DNA of 64,000 bases from Gammaproteobacteria bacterium. Lineage in GTDB: Bacteria; Pseudomonadota; Gammaproteobacteria; Pseudomonadales; Azotimanducaceae. Under the pieces are notes generated by a model. That model searched no databases and was not told where the DNA came from. It worked only from the letters and a program-made list of their open reading frames with translations. A program made the translations under genes and the position numbers. The DNA is taken from positions 20,034 through 84,033 of the forward strand of contig NZGG01000046.1 of assembly GCA_002690865.1 (NCBI GenBank). The letters run 5' to 3'. Shown here piece after piece: positions 14,965 through 23,553 of the stretch (positions within the stretch are counted from its first letter, which is position 1; every line of letters begins with the position of its first letter).

Positions 14965-17544
14965 TCATAATTCAGCATCGCTGAAGTCAAGCGACAGATG
15001 ATTCATCCCTATTGCCTGCAAACGATTATCTGCGGCCACGCCGATGACCGATTGCACCACTGGATTTAAGTAGCGAAAGTTAAGTGCTAAAAGCCCATTC
15101 TCTAAAACCAGTTCCTTTGGCACCAGAATCTTATAGGCTCGCCGCGCTCGTTGTGTAACTGAAAGCAATTCTATAGTCTGTCCATTAGCGAGGATTTCAA
15201 CCTTCTGCTCTGGCCAGTTAGGGTAAACATAACCGCTAAAATGCAAATTCAAGAACAGATCCTGCTCAAGCTTTTGGGTTAGCCCTAGAACTATACCCGA
15301 TTCATATCCGATTGATGACGTACCCCAAAATTCAGTACGCGACCAACCATGAGTTCGATAAATTGAAGAATTACCCACGTCTGTAAAATCGATCTTTGTG
15401 CCAAGTTCGTAACTAAAGGCATGTAAAGATTGTATGCGTATCTCCCTAATAAGCGGGCTTGGGCCACTCCTAAGCTGGAAGCTTACTTTCACATCACCAT
15501 TTAACGCCACTGGGAGAGTCAATGTTTTTTCCCTTTGACCATCGTCCGCCAAAAAATCCCATACCCCGACTACGGTATCGTTTATCATAATATCAATCTT
15601 AGTATCTGCATTATGCAGTGCATGTTTTATGGACAATACATTTGCATTTCCTCCATCAAGAACTATCGATGCTTGATCACCTATCCGACTCCCATTAGCC
15701 GTTGGTTCTCTCCAACCCTGATTACTAAATTCAGTGATACTTCCACCGGCCTGCAGCGTAACGAGAGAACCGTCGAACCCATTGGCCGCTGCTAAACTAA
15801 AGCCTCTGTTTGTGGCCGCCCAATTCTCAGGGTACCAACTGAAACCTTGAACAGCATACTCTGTCATGGGCAGAATATAATCAATGTTCCACCCATTAAA
15901 TTTATAGTGACGGTGCAAACGGACCCGTTTACTGTCTTCGGATATGGAAAATATGGACTTCCCAATTGTAGGATTAGATATCCCTGTGGCCGTGTATATT
16001 GTTGCTGGAATATCTAGCAAGCTTACAGGGGCATCGGAGACCTGCATTTCACCCAGACTGTCTGGCAACCTACCCATCACTAGCGGCATGCCCCCACGAA
16101 CCACGCCGTCAGGGGCTCCTTGTTTACCTTTAGGACGAGGCGGGATGGCTTGATCATAGTTAATACCTACAGGATATTCTCCTTCTCCATGATCGCTCAC
16201 GATTAATATCAAAGAATTGTCAAAGACATCAATATCTTTAAGCACCTGAATCATTTCGCTCAGGATCCACAAGGCACCCTCCGTTTGAGCCATAAACCAT
16301 GTTCGATTCAATGGTTTCCTACCAATATAGTTGAATTTTTCGTCCAACTGATAAGGTGAGTGAGGAGCATACAAATGATAGAATCTAAAAACTGGTTTCG
16401 AAAAGTTCACTTTTGCGCACGCACCAAACTCATCGACAAACAGATTGTCGAAGGTGCGTCGCCCAATAGAGTAACGACGTTGATCGTCGGTCAATACGCA
16501 ATCGTCCAGCGCATTCCTCTCGGGGACAGATTTGGGACTGGCTCCATCCAAAGATAAAGATGAGTAAATCAATGGTTTGAGTAGATGTGGCGACAAGCGA
16601 AATTTCATCATATTAGTAATGAGCATTTTATCTCTCGTGACTAATTCCGAATCAGCCTCGCCCTGAGCATCCCGCACATTGCTTGACACCAATGGATGTG
16701 CCAATAAGGCATGAGGAGCTGAAGACCAGTAGCGAGCATCGAAACCGAAACGTTGAAGTCTCGATGAGACACTATCCTCTCGGTACACTGTCCAAAGATA
16801 ATCTGACAATGGTTGTGAATTATCGAAGGCCTTCCCGGAAATCAGCGCCGGAATCGATGCATAGGTCTTCGGAAACAATCCGACAGCATTGCGAAATAAG
16901 CTAAATCCAGCGTAGCGTTCGCGTAAAGTATCATTTCGACTCAGAATCTCATGAGCCACATCCGCCTGTACAGAATCCAGGACAAAAACAATGACATTGG
17001 AGGAAGAAGAGAAGTCATAAACACCCTCTTTGGTGAAGGTGTATTTCTTATCGTTAGTACCGGATATATTTTCCAGCAGTTGAGGCATATAGGCCAGCGA
17101 TGTTATTAAAAGTAATGCACTAATAAACACAAGATTATTTAGTAATACTCGAGCGAAAACCAAAAAACCTATAAACAGCAAAAACAATAATATTGTCTGC
17201 AGAACATGAGCAGCCCGATCTTCCCTCCAATCCGGGACATCTCCTGTAAAGAATCCAAACTCACCGATAAAAAAATTGGTTTGTAACCAAGCTAACACAA
17301 TAAAAAACATCAAGATTACTGCCAACCAACCTTCGATAAACTTTGGACTTATTTTCAGGATTACATATACAGCAACCGCCAGGGCCAAGCTAAATGCACC
17401 AAGGTCACTAAGAAACCATGAAATGGGCAACTGCAAATTAGTAACATTATTCGAATAGACATGCAGAAATGGCAATAGCAACAGGAAACAAGGCGACAAT
17501 AGCGCAATGCTGAGACGTTGATATTCATGAATTGGAGGCATCAT
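14965..17544 (-). CDS. Membrane-anchored alkaline-phosphatase-superfamily enzyme, LTA-synthase-like
   Basis: 859 residues. Five transmembrane helices fill residues 12-155. A catalytic domain from about 183 to 530 carries D190 in VIVFVLDSVQ, a nucleophilic threonine T227 in FPKTYASIPALISG, and D451-H452 in VSDHGEGEYP. Threonine in place of the sulfatase cysteine is the mark of phosphoglycerol and phosphoethanolamine transferases rather than sulfatases. The last 270 residues contain two beta-rich segments, each with a 'GWxxxxxxG...' pattern (near 630 and 730), similar to accessory modules on periplasmic glycan-decorating enzymes. It should act at the outer face of the inner membrane. It is divergent from the methyltransferase/YidC-like group. 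Confidence 0.85.
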   Translation of the reverse strand: MMPPIHEYQRLSIALLSPCFLLLLPFLHVYSNNVTNLQLPISWFLSDLGAFSLALAVAVYVILKISPKFIEGWLAVILMFFIVLAWLQTNFFIGEFGFFTGDVPDWREDRAAHVLQTILLFLLFIGFLVFARVLLNNLVFISALLLITSLAYMPQLLENISGTNDKKYTFTKEGVYDFSSSSNVIVFVLDSVQADVAHEILSRNDTLRERYAGFSLFRNAVGLFPKTYASIPALISGKAFDNSQPLSDYLWTVYREDSVSSRLQRFGFDARYWSSAPHALLAHPLVSSNVRDAQGEADSELVTRDKMLITNMMKFRLSPHLLKPLIYSSLSLDGASPKSVPERNALDDCVLTDDQRRYSIGRRTFDNLFVDEFGACAKVNFSKPVFRFYHLYAPHSPYQLDEKFNYIGRKPLNRTWFMAQTEGALWILSEMIQVLKDIDVFDNSLILIVSDHGEGEYPVGINYDQAIPPRPKGKQGAPDGVVRGGMPLVMGRLPDSLGEMQVSDAPVSLLDIPATIYTATGISNPTIGKSIFSISEDSKRVRLHRHYKFNGWNIDYILPMTEYAVQGFSWYPENWAATNRGFSLAAANGFDGSLVTLQAGGSITEFSNQGWREPTANGSRIGDQASIVLDGGNANVLSIKHALHNADTKIDIMINDTVVGVWDFLADDGQREKTLTLPVALNGDVKVSFQLRSGPSPLIREIRIQSLHAFSYELGTKIDFTDVGNSSIYRTHGWSRTEFWGTSSIGYESGIVLGLTQKLEQDLFLNLHFSGYVYPNWPEQKVEILANGQTIELLSVTQRARRAYKILVPKELVLENGLLALNFRYLNPVVQSVIGVAADNRLQAIGMNHLSLDFSDAEL

Positions 17545-17577
17545 AAAGCGAATAGACCAGTTTCAAATCTTTTAATT

Positions 17578-17898
17578 ATGAACAGACAACGGTTCAGCAA
17601 TAGAGAGGGCTATTCCCATAAGCTACTTCGTGATCTAAAAGCTGATATTTTCGAACTAGATCAAGAATTAGAGCGTAGTAACCCTAGTCGAAATAGATCT
17701 CTCTCAGATTGGAATCCACTAAATACATGGTCCGCTTCTGACCAAGATCACATTAACGTCTTGAAAACAACCTTTCAACTTTTCCAAGCTAATAGTCGTC
17801 GGCGATTACCTAAATCCTATCGATCACACTGTCATTGCCCTTCAGCCTTAGCAAAACTAAAAAGACATAGTTTATGTCGCAGCATCAATATCCAATAG
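17578..17898 (+). CDS. Possible small basic protein, 106 aa
   Basis: A 106-residue frame starts at ATG 17578 and lies between the divergent LTA-synthase-like gene and the methyltransferase gene. It begins MNRQRFSNREGYSHKLLRDL, has a charged helix, and ends in a basic Cys/His-containing tail. I recognise nothing in it and there is no good ribosome site, so it may be a chance frame. A longer reading from 17518 would overlap the divergent neighbour's start and is unlikely. Confidence 0.3.
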   Translation: MNRQRFSNREGYSHKLLRDLKADIFELDQELERSNPSRNRSLSDWNPLNTWSASDQDHINVLKTTFQLFQANSRRRLPKSYRSHCHCPSALAKLKRHSLCRSINIQ

Positions 17899-17987
17899 AA
17901 AATATACTAATTAAAACGAATTTCCAGAAAAAACTGCTTTTTAAACACTATAATAAGGGACTTAAAGGTTACTAATTAGAGTGAGCA

Positions 17988-19346
17988 TTGAAACCAATCC
18001 CATCCTCATTTAGAGATCCAAACGGCTTTCTATTCTTACGCGATGGTACCTATTGCAGAATGGTCGCCCAATCATATGCTAAGCATTATGATCTAATGAT
18101 GTCTTCTGGACTATATCGAGATTTAACCGATAAAAACTGGCTTATCAAACATTCGGAAGATGTAAACAAAGGTGAAGGATACAAAATCCTCGTACCCGAG
18201 CAGCTAAATTACGTTTCGTATCCCTACGAATGGTGTTTTAGTCAACTGAAAGATGCTGCCATGTTGACTTTAAATATCCAGTTATCTGCCCTTGAATACG
18301 GCATGACGCTAAAAGATGCGAGCGCCTATAATGTGCAACTACACAAAGGCAAGATGACTTTTATCGACACGTTATCATTCGAACAATATGAGCCCGGCAC
18401 GCCTTGGGTGGCATACCGACAATACTGTCAGCACTTTTTAGCACCGCTAGCGCTCATAGCACATCGTGACTTCCGGACCCTGCACCTGCTACGTGCTTAT
18501 ATCGATGGGCTGCCCCTCGATCTCGCTAGCAACCTTCTGCCAAAAAAAAGCTGGCTGCGATATGGATTGCTTGCACATATTCATTTACACGCCATCACAC
18601 AGAAAAAATATGCGGGAGAAGGCAAACGAGCAAACAAAGTTCATGTGAGTTTACTACAATTAAGAGGCCTGATTGAGAGCTTAAAAGTAACCGTCGAGAA
18701 ACTACACTGGAAATATTCACAGACTGAATGGGGTGACTATTACGAAGATACCAACTATATCGACCAAGCCATGGATAATAAGGAACAAAATGTCAGTAAA
18801 CTACTTAAAAACTGTTCCGGGGATATAGCGGCAGACTTCGGGGCAAACACCGGAAAATTCAGTCGACTAGCCGCTCCTGATTTCTTTGTATTATCCCATG
18901 ACATCGACGAAGTTGCAGTCGAACGCAACTATCAACAGGTTATTAAAAATGAAGAAGATAGAATTCAACCCCTCCTGCTAGATCTAACCAACCCTAGCCC
19001 AGGCCTTGGTTGGGGAAATATAGAGCGCACATCATTCCTTGATCGAAAAAATATTGACGTCGGATTAGCCCTTGCATTGATCCACCATATCGCCATTTCC
19101 AATAATGTTCCCCTGCATCAAGCTGCAAAATTTTTTCATTCAATATGTCGTCAACTCATTATTGAATTTGTCCCCAAGGAGGATTCTCAGGTCAAGCGTC
19201 TCTTAACAACGCGTAAAGACGTGTTCCCCAACTACACTAAAGAAGGATTCGAAAAAGCTTTCAAACAATATTTTACAATAGAACAATCGATATTAATTAC
19301 AGGAACGGAACGGACTCTATATCTAATGTCGCGAAAAACTTCCTAG
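17988..19346 (+). CDS. Class I SAM-dependent methyltransferase with large N-terminal domain
   Basis: 452 residues from a TTG at 17988. A nearby GTG is closed by a stop, and GAGTGAG lies just upstream of the TTG. Residues 1-240 form an unusual N-terminal domain with kinase-like features (NVQLHKGKMTFIDTLSFEQY resembles a 'D...FID' loop). The Rossmann methyltransferase domain begins near residue 280 with ADFGANTGKFSRLA (motif I). It continues with SHDIDEVAVERNY (motif II acidic position), LLLDLTNPS and ALALIHHIAI. I recall this architecture from proteins sometimes called nodulation NoeA-related. It probably methylates a glycan or envelope component. It ends four bases inside the convergent IDPGTGS gene. 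Confidence 0.8.
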   Translation: MKPIPSSFRDPNGFLFLRDGTYCRMVAQSYAKHYDLMMSSGLYRDLTDKNWLIKHSEDVNKGEGYKILVPEQLNYVSYPYEWCFSQLKDAAMLTLNIQLSALEYGMTLKDASAYNVQLHKGKMTFIDTLSFEQYEPGTPWVAYRQYCQHFLAPLALIAHRDFRTLHLLRAYIDGLPLDLASNLLPKKSWLRYGLLAHIHLHAITQKKYAGEGKRANKVHVSLLQLRGLIESLKVTVEKLHWKYSQTEWGDYYEDTNYIDQAMDNKEQNVSKLLKNCSGDIAADFGANTGKFSRLAAPDFFVLSHDIDEVAVERNYQQVIKNEEDRIQPLLLDLTNPSPGLGWGNIERTSFLDRKNIDVGLALALIHHIAISNNVPLHQAAKFFHSICRQLIIEFVPKEDSQVKRLLTTRKDVFPNYTKEGFEKAFKQYFTIEQSILITGTERTLYLMSRKTS

Positions 19347-19567
19347 GCATTGGTGTCCTCCGAAGAATCTTCAGAATCAGGCACCTTTTTCCTTGCAAAA
19401 AAAAGCTTGAGCTTATGCCAATACAGTTTCATGGTGACTGCAAAGGCTGCAATAGCCCCAATAATGGACTGAATTAGTAAACTGCCAGTACCTGGATCTA
19501 TGTAAGCATAAACAGGAAAAACTGTACTAAGGAGAGCTATTAACAAGTAACTTCGAAGAGCTGCCAT
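19343..19567 (-). CDS. Small membrane protein with IDPGTGS motif
   Basis: 74 residues: a signal-like first helix (4-21), the motif Y22-IDPGTGS-29, a second hydrophobic helix (29-50), then a basic/acidic tail. Short proteins with Y-[IL]-D-P-G-T-G-S followed by one helix recur in many bacteria beside glycan-modifying genes, with no established function. The gene is convergent with the methyltransferase (4-base overlap) and divergent from the YidC-like gene. It therefore belongs physically to this envelope cluster. Confidence 0.7.
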   Translation of the reverse strand: MAALRSYLLIALLSTVFPVYAYIDPGTGSLLIQSIIGAIAAFAVTMKLYWHKLKLFFARKKVPDSEDSSEDTNA

Positions 19568-19622
19568 ATAATGTAAACTTTGTCTCTTGAAAGAGTTTCT
19601 AAAGTAACGAAGTTTGTATCTT

Positions 19623-20900
19623 ATGCCGAATGTAACATTCCGCCAAATATTTTCTCTCCTGCTATTACTTTGGCCCCTCCTAAGTATGGGTCAGCTTAAA
19701 CTTCACTCTCCCTTTTTTTCCGTTCATGTCACCGATAATGGACAACTCACTAAAGAGAATCATAGGGATCTCCCAATAACAACAGCTATAAATAAAATCT
19801 CTCAGGGACATTATTACGTTACTGTCACCATTGATAATATTTCTTCCGCAGAGATTAATCTTTCGCCCCTAATTCTTAACATTGGATCTAAAATGACAGC
19901 CTTTGAAGATCCGTCGGGAGGATATAGCTCTGCTATTTATTCTTACTTAGAACCTTTTGTAATAAATCAAGGAGAAGCAAAAACTCCTATCTCAGGAAAC
20001 GAGACCAGCAATTGGTTTGGTTATTACAACCGATATAATGTAGAAGCTGTCAGGCCTAATGATACTTGGACGATAATAAACAACGGGCTTCTCACTCAGA
20101 ACAAAGTAATCAAGGCAGGCGAATCGATTCAATACTCCCTTGACTTCGTCCAGTCCTCACGGGAAAAAAAATTGCTCGCCGAACTCGGTCTTGATGGTAC
20201 ATTACTTCAAAATTCATGGGGTTGGTTTCGCTGGTTATGTCTCGGGATCTGGGGTCTACTAGAATTACTATTTCATGTAACTGGTAATTGGGGTATCGCT
20301 ATAATTTTACTCGCATTGGCAATTCGTCTACTAACTATCCCGATAACAACAGTTTCACTGGAATATCAAAAAAAGGCTAAAGAACAACGGATCCGTCTAG
20401 ACCCTAAATTAGCAAAAATAAAGCGAGATTACACAGGGATTGAATTAAGTGAAAAAATAGTTGCCCTATATGAAGCAGAACAATACGATCATACAGCTCC
20501 CTTAAAAGGCATACTGGGGCTCTTAATCCAGATTCCCATCCTAATCGCTCTGTTTACGCTAATTGGTGAAATAAGTGAACTGCGGTACACACATTTCCTT
20601 TGGATTAACGACTTATCTTTATCAGATCGGACGCTTCCCTTAGGGATCAACATTCCATTTTTTGGTGCCCATTTAAATGTACTACCCTTTCTAATGGCTG
20701 GCGTCACAATCGCGTCAACGTGGGTTGCATCACAGTACTCGGACACACCTACGTTCAGCTTATTCGGTATGGCAATACTTTTTTTCATCTTTTTCTATTC
20801 CTTCCCAGCTGCGTTGGTACTTTACTGGTTCGCCAGCAATTTATTTCAGCTCATACATCAATTACTTCACCGAAACCGCAGCGCGAAGGAATCGGTATAA
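19623..20900 (+). CDS. YidC/Oxa1-family insertase paralogue
   Basis: 425 residues from the ATG at 19623; a TTG nine bases earlier is an alternative. The N-terminal signal/anchor is followed by a short periplasmic beta domain (about 30-190), smaller than in housekeeping YidC. Then comes the conserved membrane region (about 205-415) with GWGIAIILLALAIRLLTIP, a cytoplasmic hairpin KKAKEQRIRLDPKLAKIK, LLIQIPILIALF and PAALVLYWFASNLF. The arginine in the first core helix (AIRLL) is kept. Housekeeping yidC normally sits next to rnpA and mnmE. This copy, beside an LTA-synthase-like enzyme, is more likely a dedicated paralogue that inserts or chaperones a specific membrane partner. Confidence 0.85.
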   Translation: MPNVTFRQIFSLLLLLWPLLSMGQLKLHSPFFSVHVTDNGQLTKENHRDLPITTAINKISQGHYYVTVTIDNISSAEINLSPLILNIGSKMTAFEDPSGGYSSAIYSYLEPFVINQGEAKTPISGNETSNWFGYYNRYNVEAVRPNDTWTIINNGLLTQNKVIKAGESIQYSLDFVQSSREKKLLAELGLDGTLLQNSWGWFRWLCLGIWGLLELLFHVTGNWGIAIILLALAIRLLTIPITTVSLEYQKKAKEQRIRLDPKLAKIKRDYTGIELSEKIVALYEAEQYDHTAPLKGILGLLIQIPILIALFTLIGEISELRYTHFLWINDLSLSDRTLPLGINIPFFGAHLNVLPFLMAGVTIASTWVASQYSDTPTFSLFGMAILFFIFFYSFPAALVLYWFASNLFQLIHQLLHRNRSAKESV

Positions 20901-21110
20901 TGTTGGCCCCGCCCTCTCGAAAAAAAAATTTTAACTTTTAGAACATAAAAAGGAGTCAAACAATTTAGAGATATATCGAATAAAAGAAGGGTCGGCTTAA
21001 GAAATGTATATAGCTCAACAATTCAAGAGTGTTAGGTTCCCATATATCAGTCTGAATAATCTAAAAATAACGCAACACTCTATAAAAACTAGAAAAAATG
21101 GTGATTTTTT

Positions 21111-22067
21111 ATGAGAAAAAGAATTCTGGGAAGCACGCAACTAGAAGTCTCTGAAATAGGCTTCGGTGCCTGGACAATTGGTGGCGAAAGTTATGGAGAT
21201 GTAAGTGAAACGAATGCGATTGATGCAATAGATAGTTATGTTAGCGCGGGAGGTAATTTTATAGATACTGCGAGACAATACGGCGCAAGCGAAAAACTAA
21301 TCGGTCAATACTTTAATACCAACAGAAACCGCGAAGAAATTATTCTTTGTTCGAAAACATTCGCGGGTCAGCAAATGGGAACAATATCTAAAATTAGAGA
21401 AGATATTGAAGAGTCCCTCAAGCTACTGGGGACATCATATATCGACGTATACTATCTCCATCAGCCCCCAGAAGATGACGTAGTCATTGACAAAGCTCTT
21501 TACCAACTAGAAAAAGCGAAAGACGAAGGGCTAATCAAACATATCGGCGCCTCTCTTAAAGGACCTAATGTATCTCGAAGCACGGTCGATTTATGCCGCA
21601 AATATATTCAGTGTGGCCGAGTCGATGTCTTCCAACTAGTCTATAGTATCTTGCGTCAAAAACTTCATGAAGTCATTACTGAAGCTCACGAAGCTGGTAT
21701 CGGTATCGTAGCTAGGACAGCTCTTGAAAGTGGCTTTCTCACGGGAAAGTATCTCCCCGGCCACATATTCCCGGAAAGTGACCATCGCGCACGTTGGTCA
21801 AAAGAACACCTAAACTTTATCTTAGGAACATCGCTAGATATAAACAAAATAGTTTCACCTCCCTACGAAAATATTGCCCAGATGGCGACTAAGTTTACGA
21901 TAGGGAATCCTGGAGTATCGACACTAATTTTGGGAGCAAGAGATACTGATCAGGTTATGAAGAACATGAATACAAAAAATCTTCCCGCACTGCCAGACCA
22001 AACACTCGAGATGCTAAAGCAAAGATATGGCAATATTACTGAGAAGTGCAACACGAAGATCCTTTAA
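21111..22067 (+). CDS. Aldo/keto reductase
   Basis: 318 residues with a complete AKR barrel. The start RILGSTQLEVSEIGFGAW is typical. The catalytic tetrad is visible as D and Y in FIDTARQYG, K in CSKTF and H in YYLHQP. The NADPH-phosphate region near the C-terminus is STLILGARDTDQV. It is a cytoplasmic NAD(P)H-dependent reductase of aldehydes or sugar-derived carbonyls. It lies 45 bases upstream of a second AKR gene on the same strand, so they form a two-gene unit. The ATG follows a run of T with a poor ribosome site. Confidence 0.88.
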   Translation: MRKRILGSTQLEVSEIGFGAWTIGGESYGDVSETNAIDAIDSYVSAGGNFIDTARQYGASEKLIGQYFNTNRNREEIILCSKTFAGQQMGTISKIREDIEESLKLLGTSYIDVYYLHQPPEDDVVIDKALYQLEKAKDEGLIKHIGASLKGPNVSRSTVDLCRKYIQCGRVDVFQLVYSILRQKLHEVITEAHEAGIGIVARTALESGFLTGKYLPGHIFPESDHRARWSKEHLNFILGTSLDINKIVSPPYENIAQMATKFTIGNPGVSTLILGARDTDQVMKNMNTKNLPALPDQTLEMLKQRYGNITEKCNTKIL

Positions 22068-22112
22068 AAAATAAGTTGATATAAAACCATACTCCGAGAG
22101 GGCGAAGATATT

Positions 22113-23054
22113 ATGGAATTGAGAAAGTTGGGTTCGACTGGACTGAAGGTTAGCGTTGTTGGCATCGGCTGTAACAACTTTGGTGGCCGCTGTGATGAAA
22201 ATCTTACCAAGGAAATAGTCTATTCTGCTCTTGACTCTGGAATCAATTTTTTCGACACGGCGGATGTCTATGGTCACCAAGGTTTATCAGAAGAGTATCT
22301 CGGTAAGGCGGTTGCCGGAAAAAGAAAAGATCTAGTCATCGCAACCAAATTCGGAATGCAAATGGATAAGGACGGGCGAAAAAAGGGAGGCTCTCGTAGA
22401 TATATTATCCAAGCAGTGGAGGATAGCTTAAAGCGTTTACATACAGACTATATTGATCTTTATCAGCAACATTTTCCTGATGATGAAACTCAAATAGAGG
22501 AAACCCTTTGTGCGCTTGATGATCTCGTTCATCAGGGAAAGGTTAGATATCTTGGTTGCTCAAACTTTTCCGGATGGCAAATATCCGATGCTGATTGGAC
22601 TGCCCGTAACCGCGGTCTTAATCGTTTTATTACCGCGCAGAATCTCTACAGCCTCATCGACAGAAGTATCGAGAAAGAGGTTATTCCTGCTTGTCAGCAA
22701 TACGGGCTTGGACTATTACCCTACTTCCCTCTAGCCAGCGGTCTTTTAACTGGGAAATACATTAGAGGCAGCGAACCACCGAAGGGAACGCGCCTGGCCT
22801 CCTGGGGAGAACGGGCCAAATCAGCTCTTTCCGACAACAACTTTGATATCGTAGAAAAACTCACAAGCTTCGCTGCAAAAAAAGATCACTCACTCCTTGA
22901 TCTGGCAATGAGTTGGCTTGCTTCGCTACCCCAAATTTCTAGCGTCATCGCCGGTGCAACATCAAAAGAGCAAGTTCAGCAGAACGCTGCTGCTGCAAGC
23001 TGGCGGCTAACTGATGAGGATATGAACGAAGTGCATATAATCAGCAGCCCTTGA
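22113..23054 (+). CDS. Aldo/keto reductase
   Basis: 313 residues. MELRKLGSTGLKVSVVGIGC opens the fold. FFDTADVYG gives Asp and Tyr, ATKFGM the Lys and YQQHFPD the His of the catalytic tetrad. SSVIAGATSKEQVQQN is the cofactor-binding end. It resembles the AKR12-like reductases (L-glyceraldehyde-3-phosphate reductase type). It follows the other AKR closely and is convergent with a decayed arabinofuranosidase gene whose stop lies eight bases after this gene's end. A sugar-catabolic role is plausible. Confidence 0.88.
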   Translation: MELRKLGSTGLKVSVVGIGCNNFGGRCDENLTKEIVYSALDSGINFFDTADVYGHQGLSEEYLGKAVAGKRKDLVIATKFGMQMDKDGRKKGGSRRYIIQAVEDSLKRLHTDYIDLYQQHFPDDETQIEETLCALDDLVHQGKVRYLGCSNFSGWQISDADWTARNRGLNRFITAQNLYSLIDRSIEKEVIPACQQYGLGLLPYFPLASGLLTGKYIRGSEPPKGTRLASWGERAKSALSDNNFDIVEKLTSFAAKKDHSLLDLAMSWLASLPQISSVIAGATSKEQVQQNAAAASWRLTDEDMNEVHIISSP

Positions 23055-23061
23055 CGATAGT

Positions 23062-23553
23062 TCAAGAGACGGTGACGTCCAAAGGCACTAAACTGGCTGG
23101 TGGTAACTCTCCCGCAAGACTGCTGGACGCAGATGAAAGGTAGGTGAACTCTTTAGCGACTACCGCATTCTGTTTTTCAAAAGTATTTACAGCTTTGAGA
23201 TCTTTGTGATGTAAGATTTATCCAGCCACTTCGAGCCCAAGGAGATCGATGATCACTGACATTTTATCAATGGGTGAAAGATTTATTATAAAGAGTGAAA
23301 GATTTGCCTGATCAAGCGAATAAATGCAAGAGGCATCCATGCATGTAACAGGCCCTTCGTCAGTATCGAAGCAGTTACCCGATACACCCAAATGCAGAGG
23401 TCTTCCCTCCTTGCGCTCAGAAAATAGTTTGAAGGCATGGAAAGTTGTATACTTCAAAAGCTCATCTCCAAGCGTCTTTAATGGAGCAATAGCGTTGCCT
23501 ACCTGAGCCAAGTTTGCGATTTTCACAACATCAGCGTGTCTGATAAAGCTTAA
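23062..23553 (-). pseudogene. C-terminal remnant of a GH51 alpha-L-arabinofuranosidase
   Basis: In the minus strand, one frame begins at 23553 and reads FIRHADVVKIANLAQVGN, the hallmark of the C-terminal part of family GH51 enzymes. It continues through TTFHAFKLFSERKEG. A TAA interrupts it at 23218-23220, after GLEVAG. Beyond that stop the same frame carries on as typical GH51 sequence (AVNTFEKQNAVVAKEF and later LAGELPPASLVPL) to a TGA at 23062. The N-terminal catalytic two thirds are missing, and the remnant abuts the 3' end of the SDR gene. It is a truncated gene with one internal stop. It implies that an ancestor used arabinose-containing glycans. Confidence 0.85.

Noticed and set aside
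21020-21085. Inverted repeat GAGTGTT/AACACTC before the first aldo/keto reductase
   Set aside because: Seven-base arms separated by about 40 bases are expected by chance in AT-rich DNA, and no promoter alignment supports an operator.
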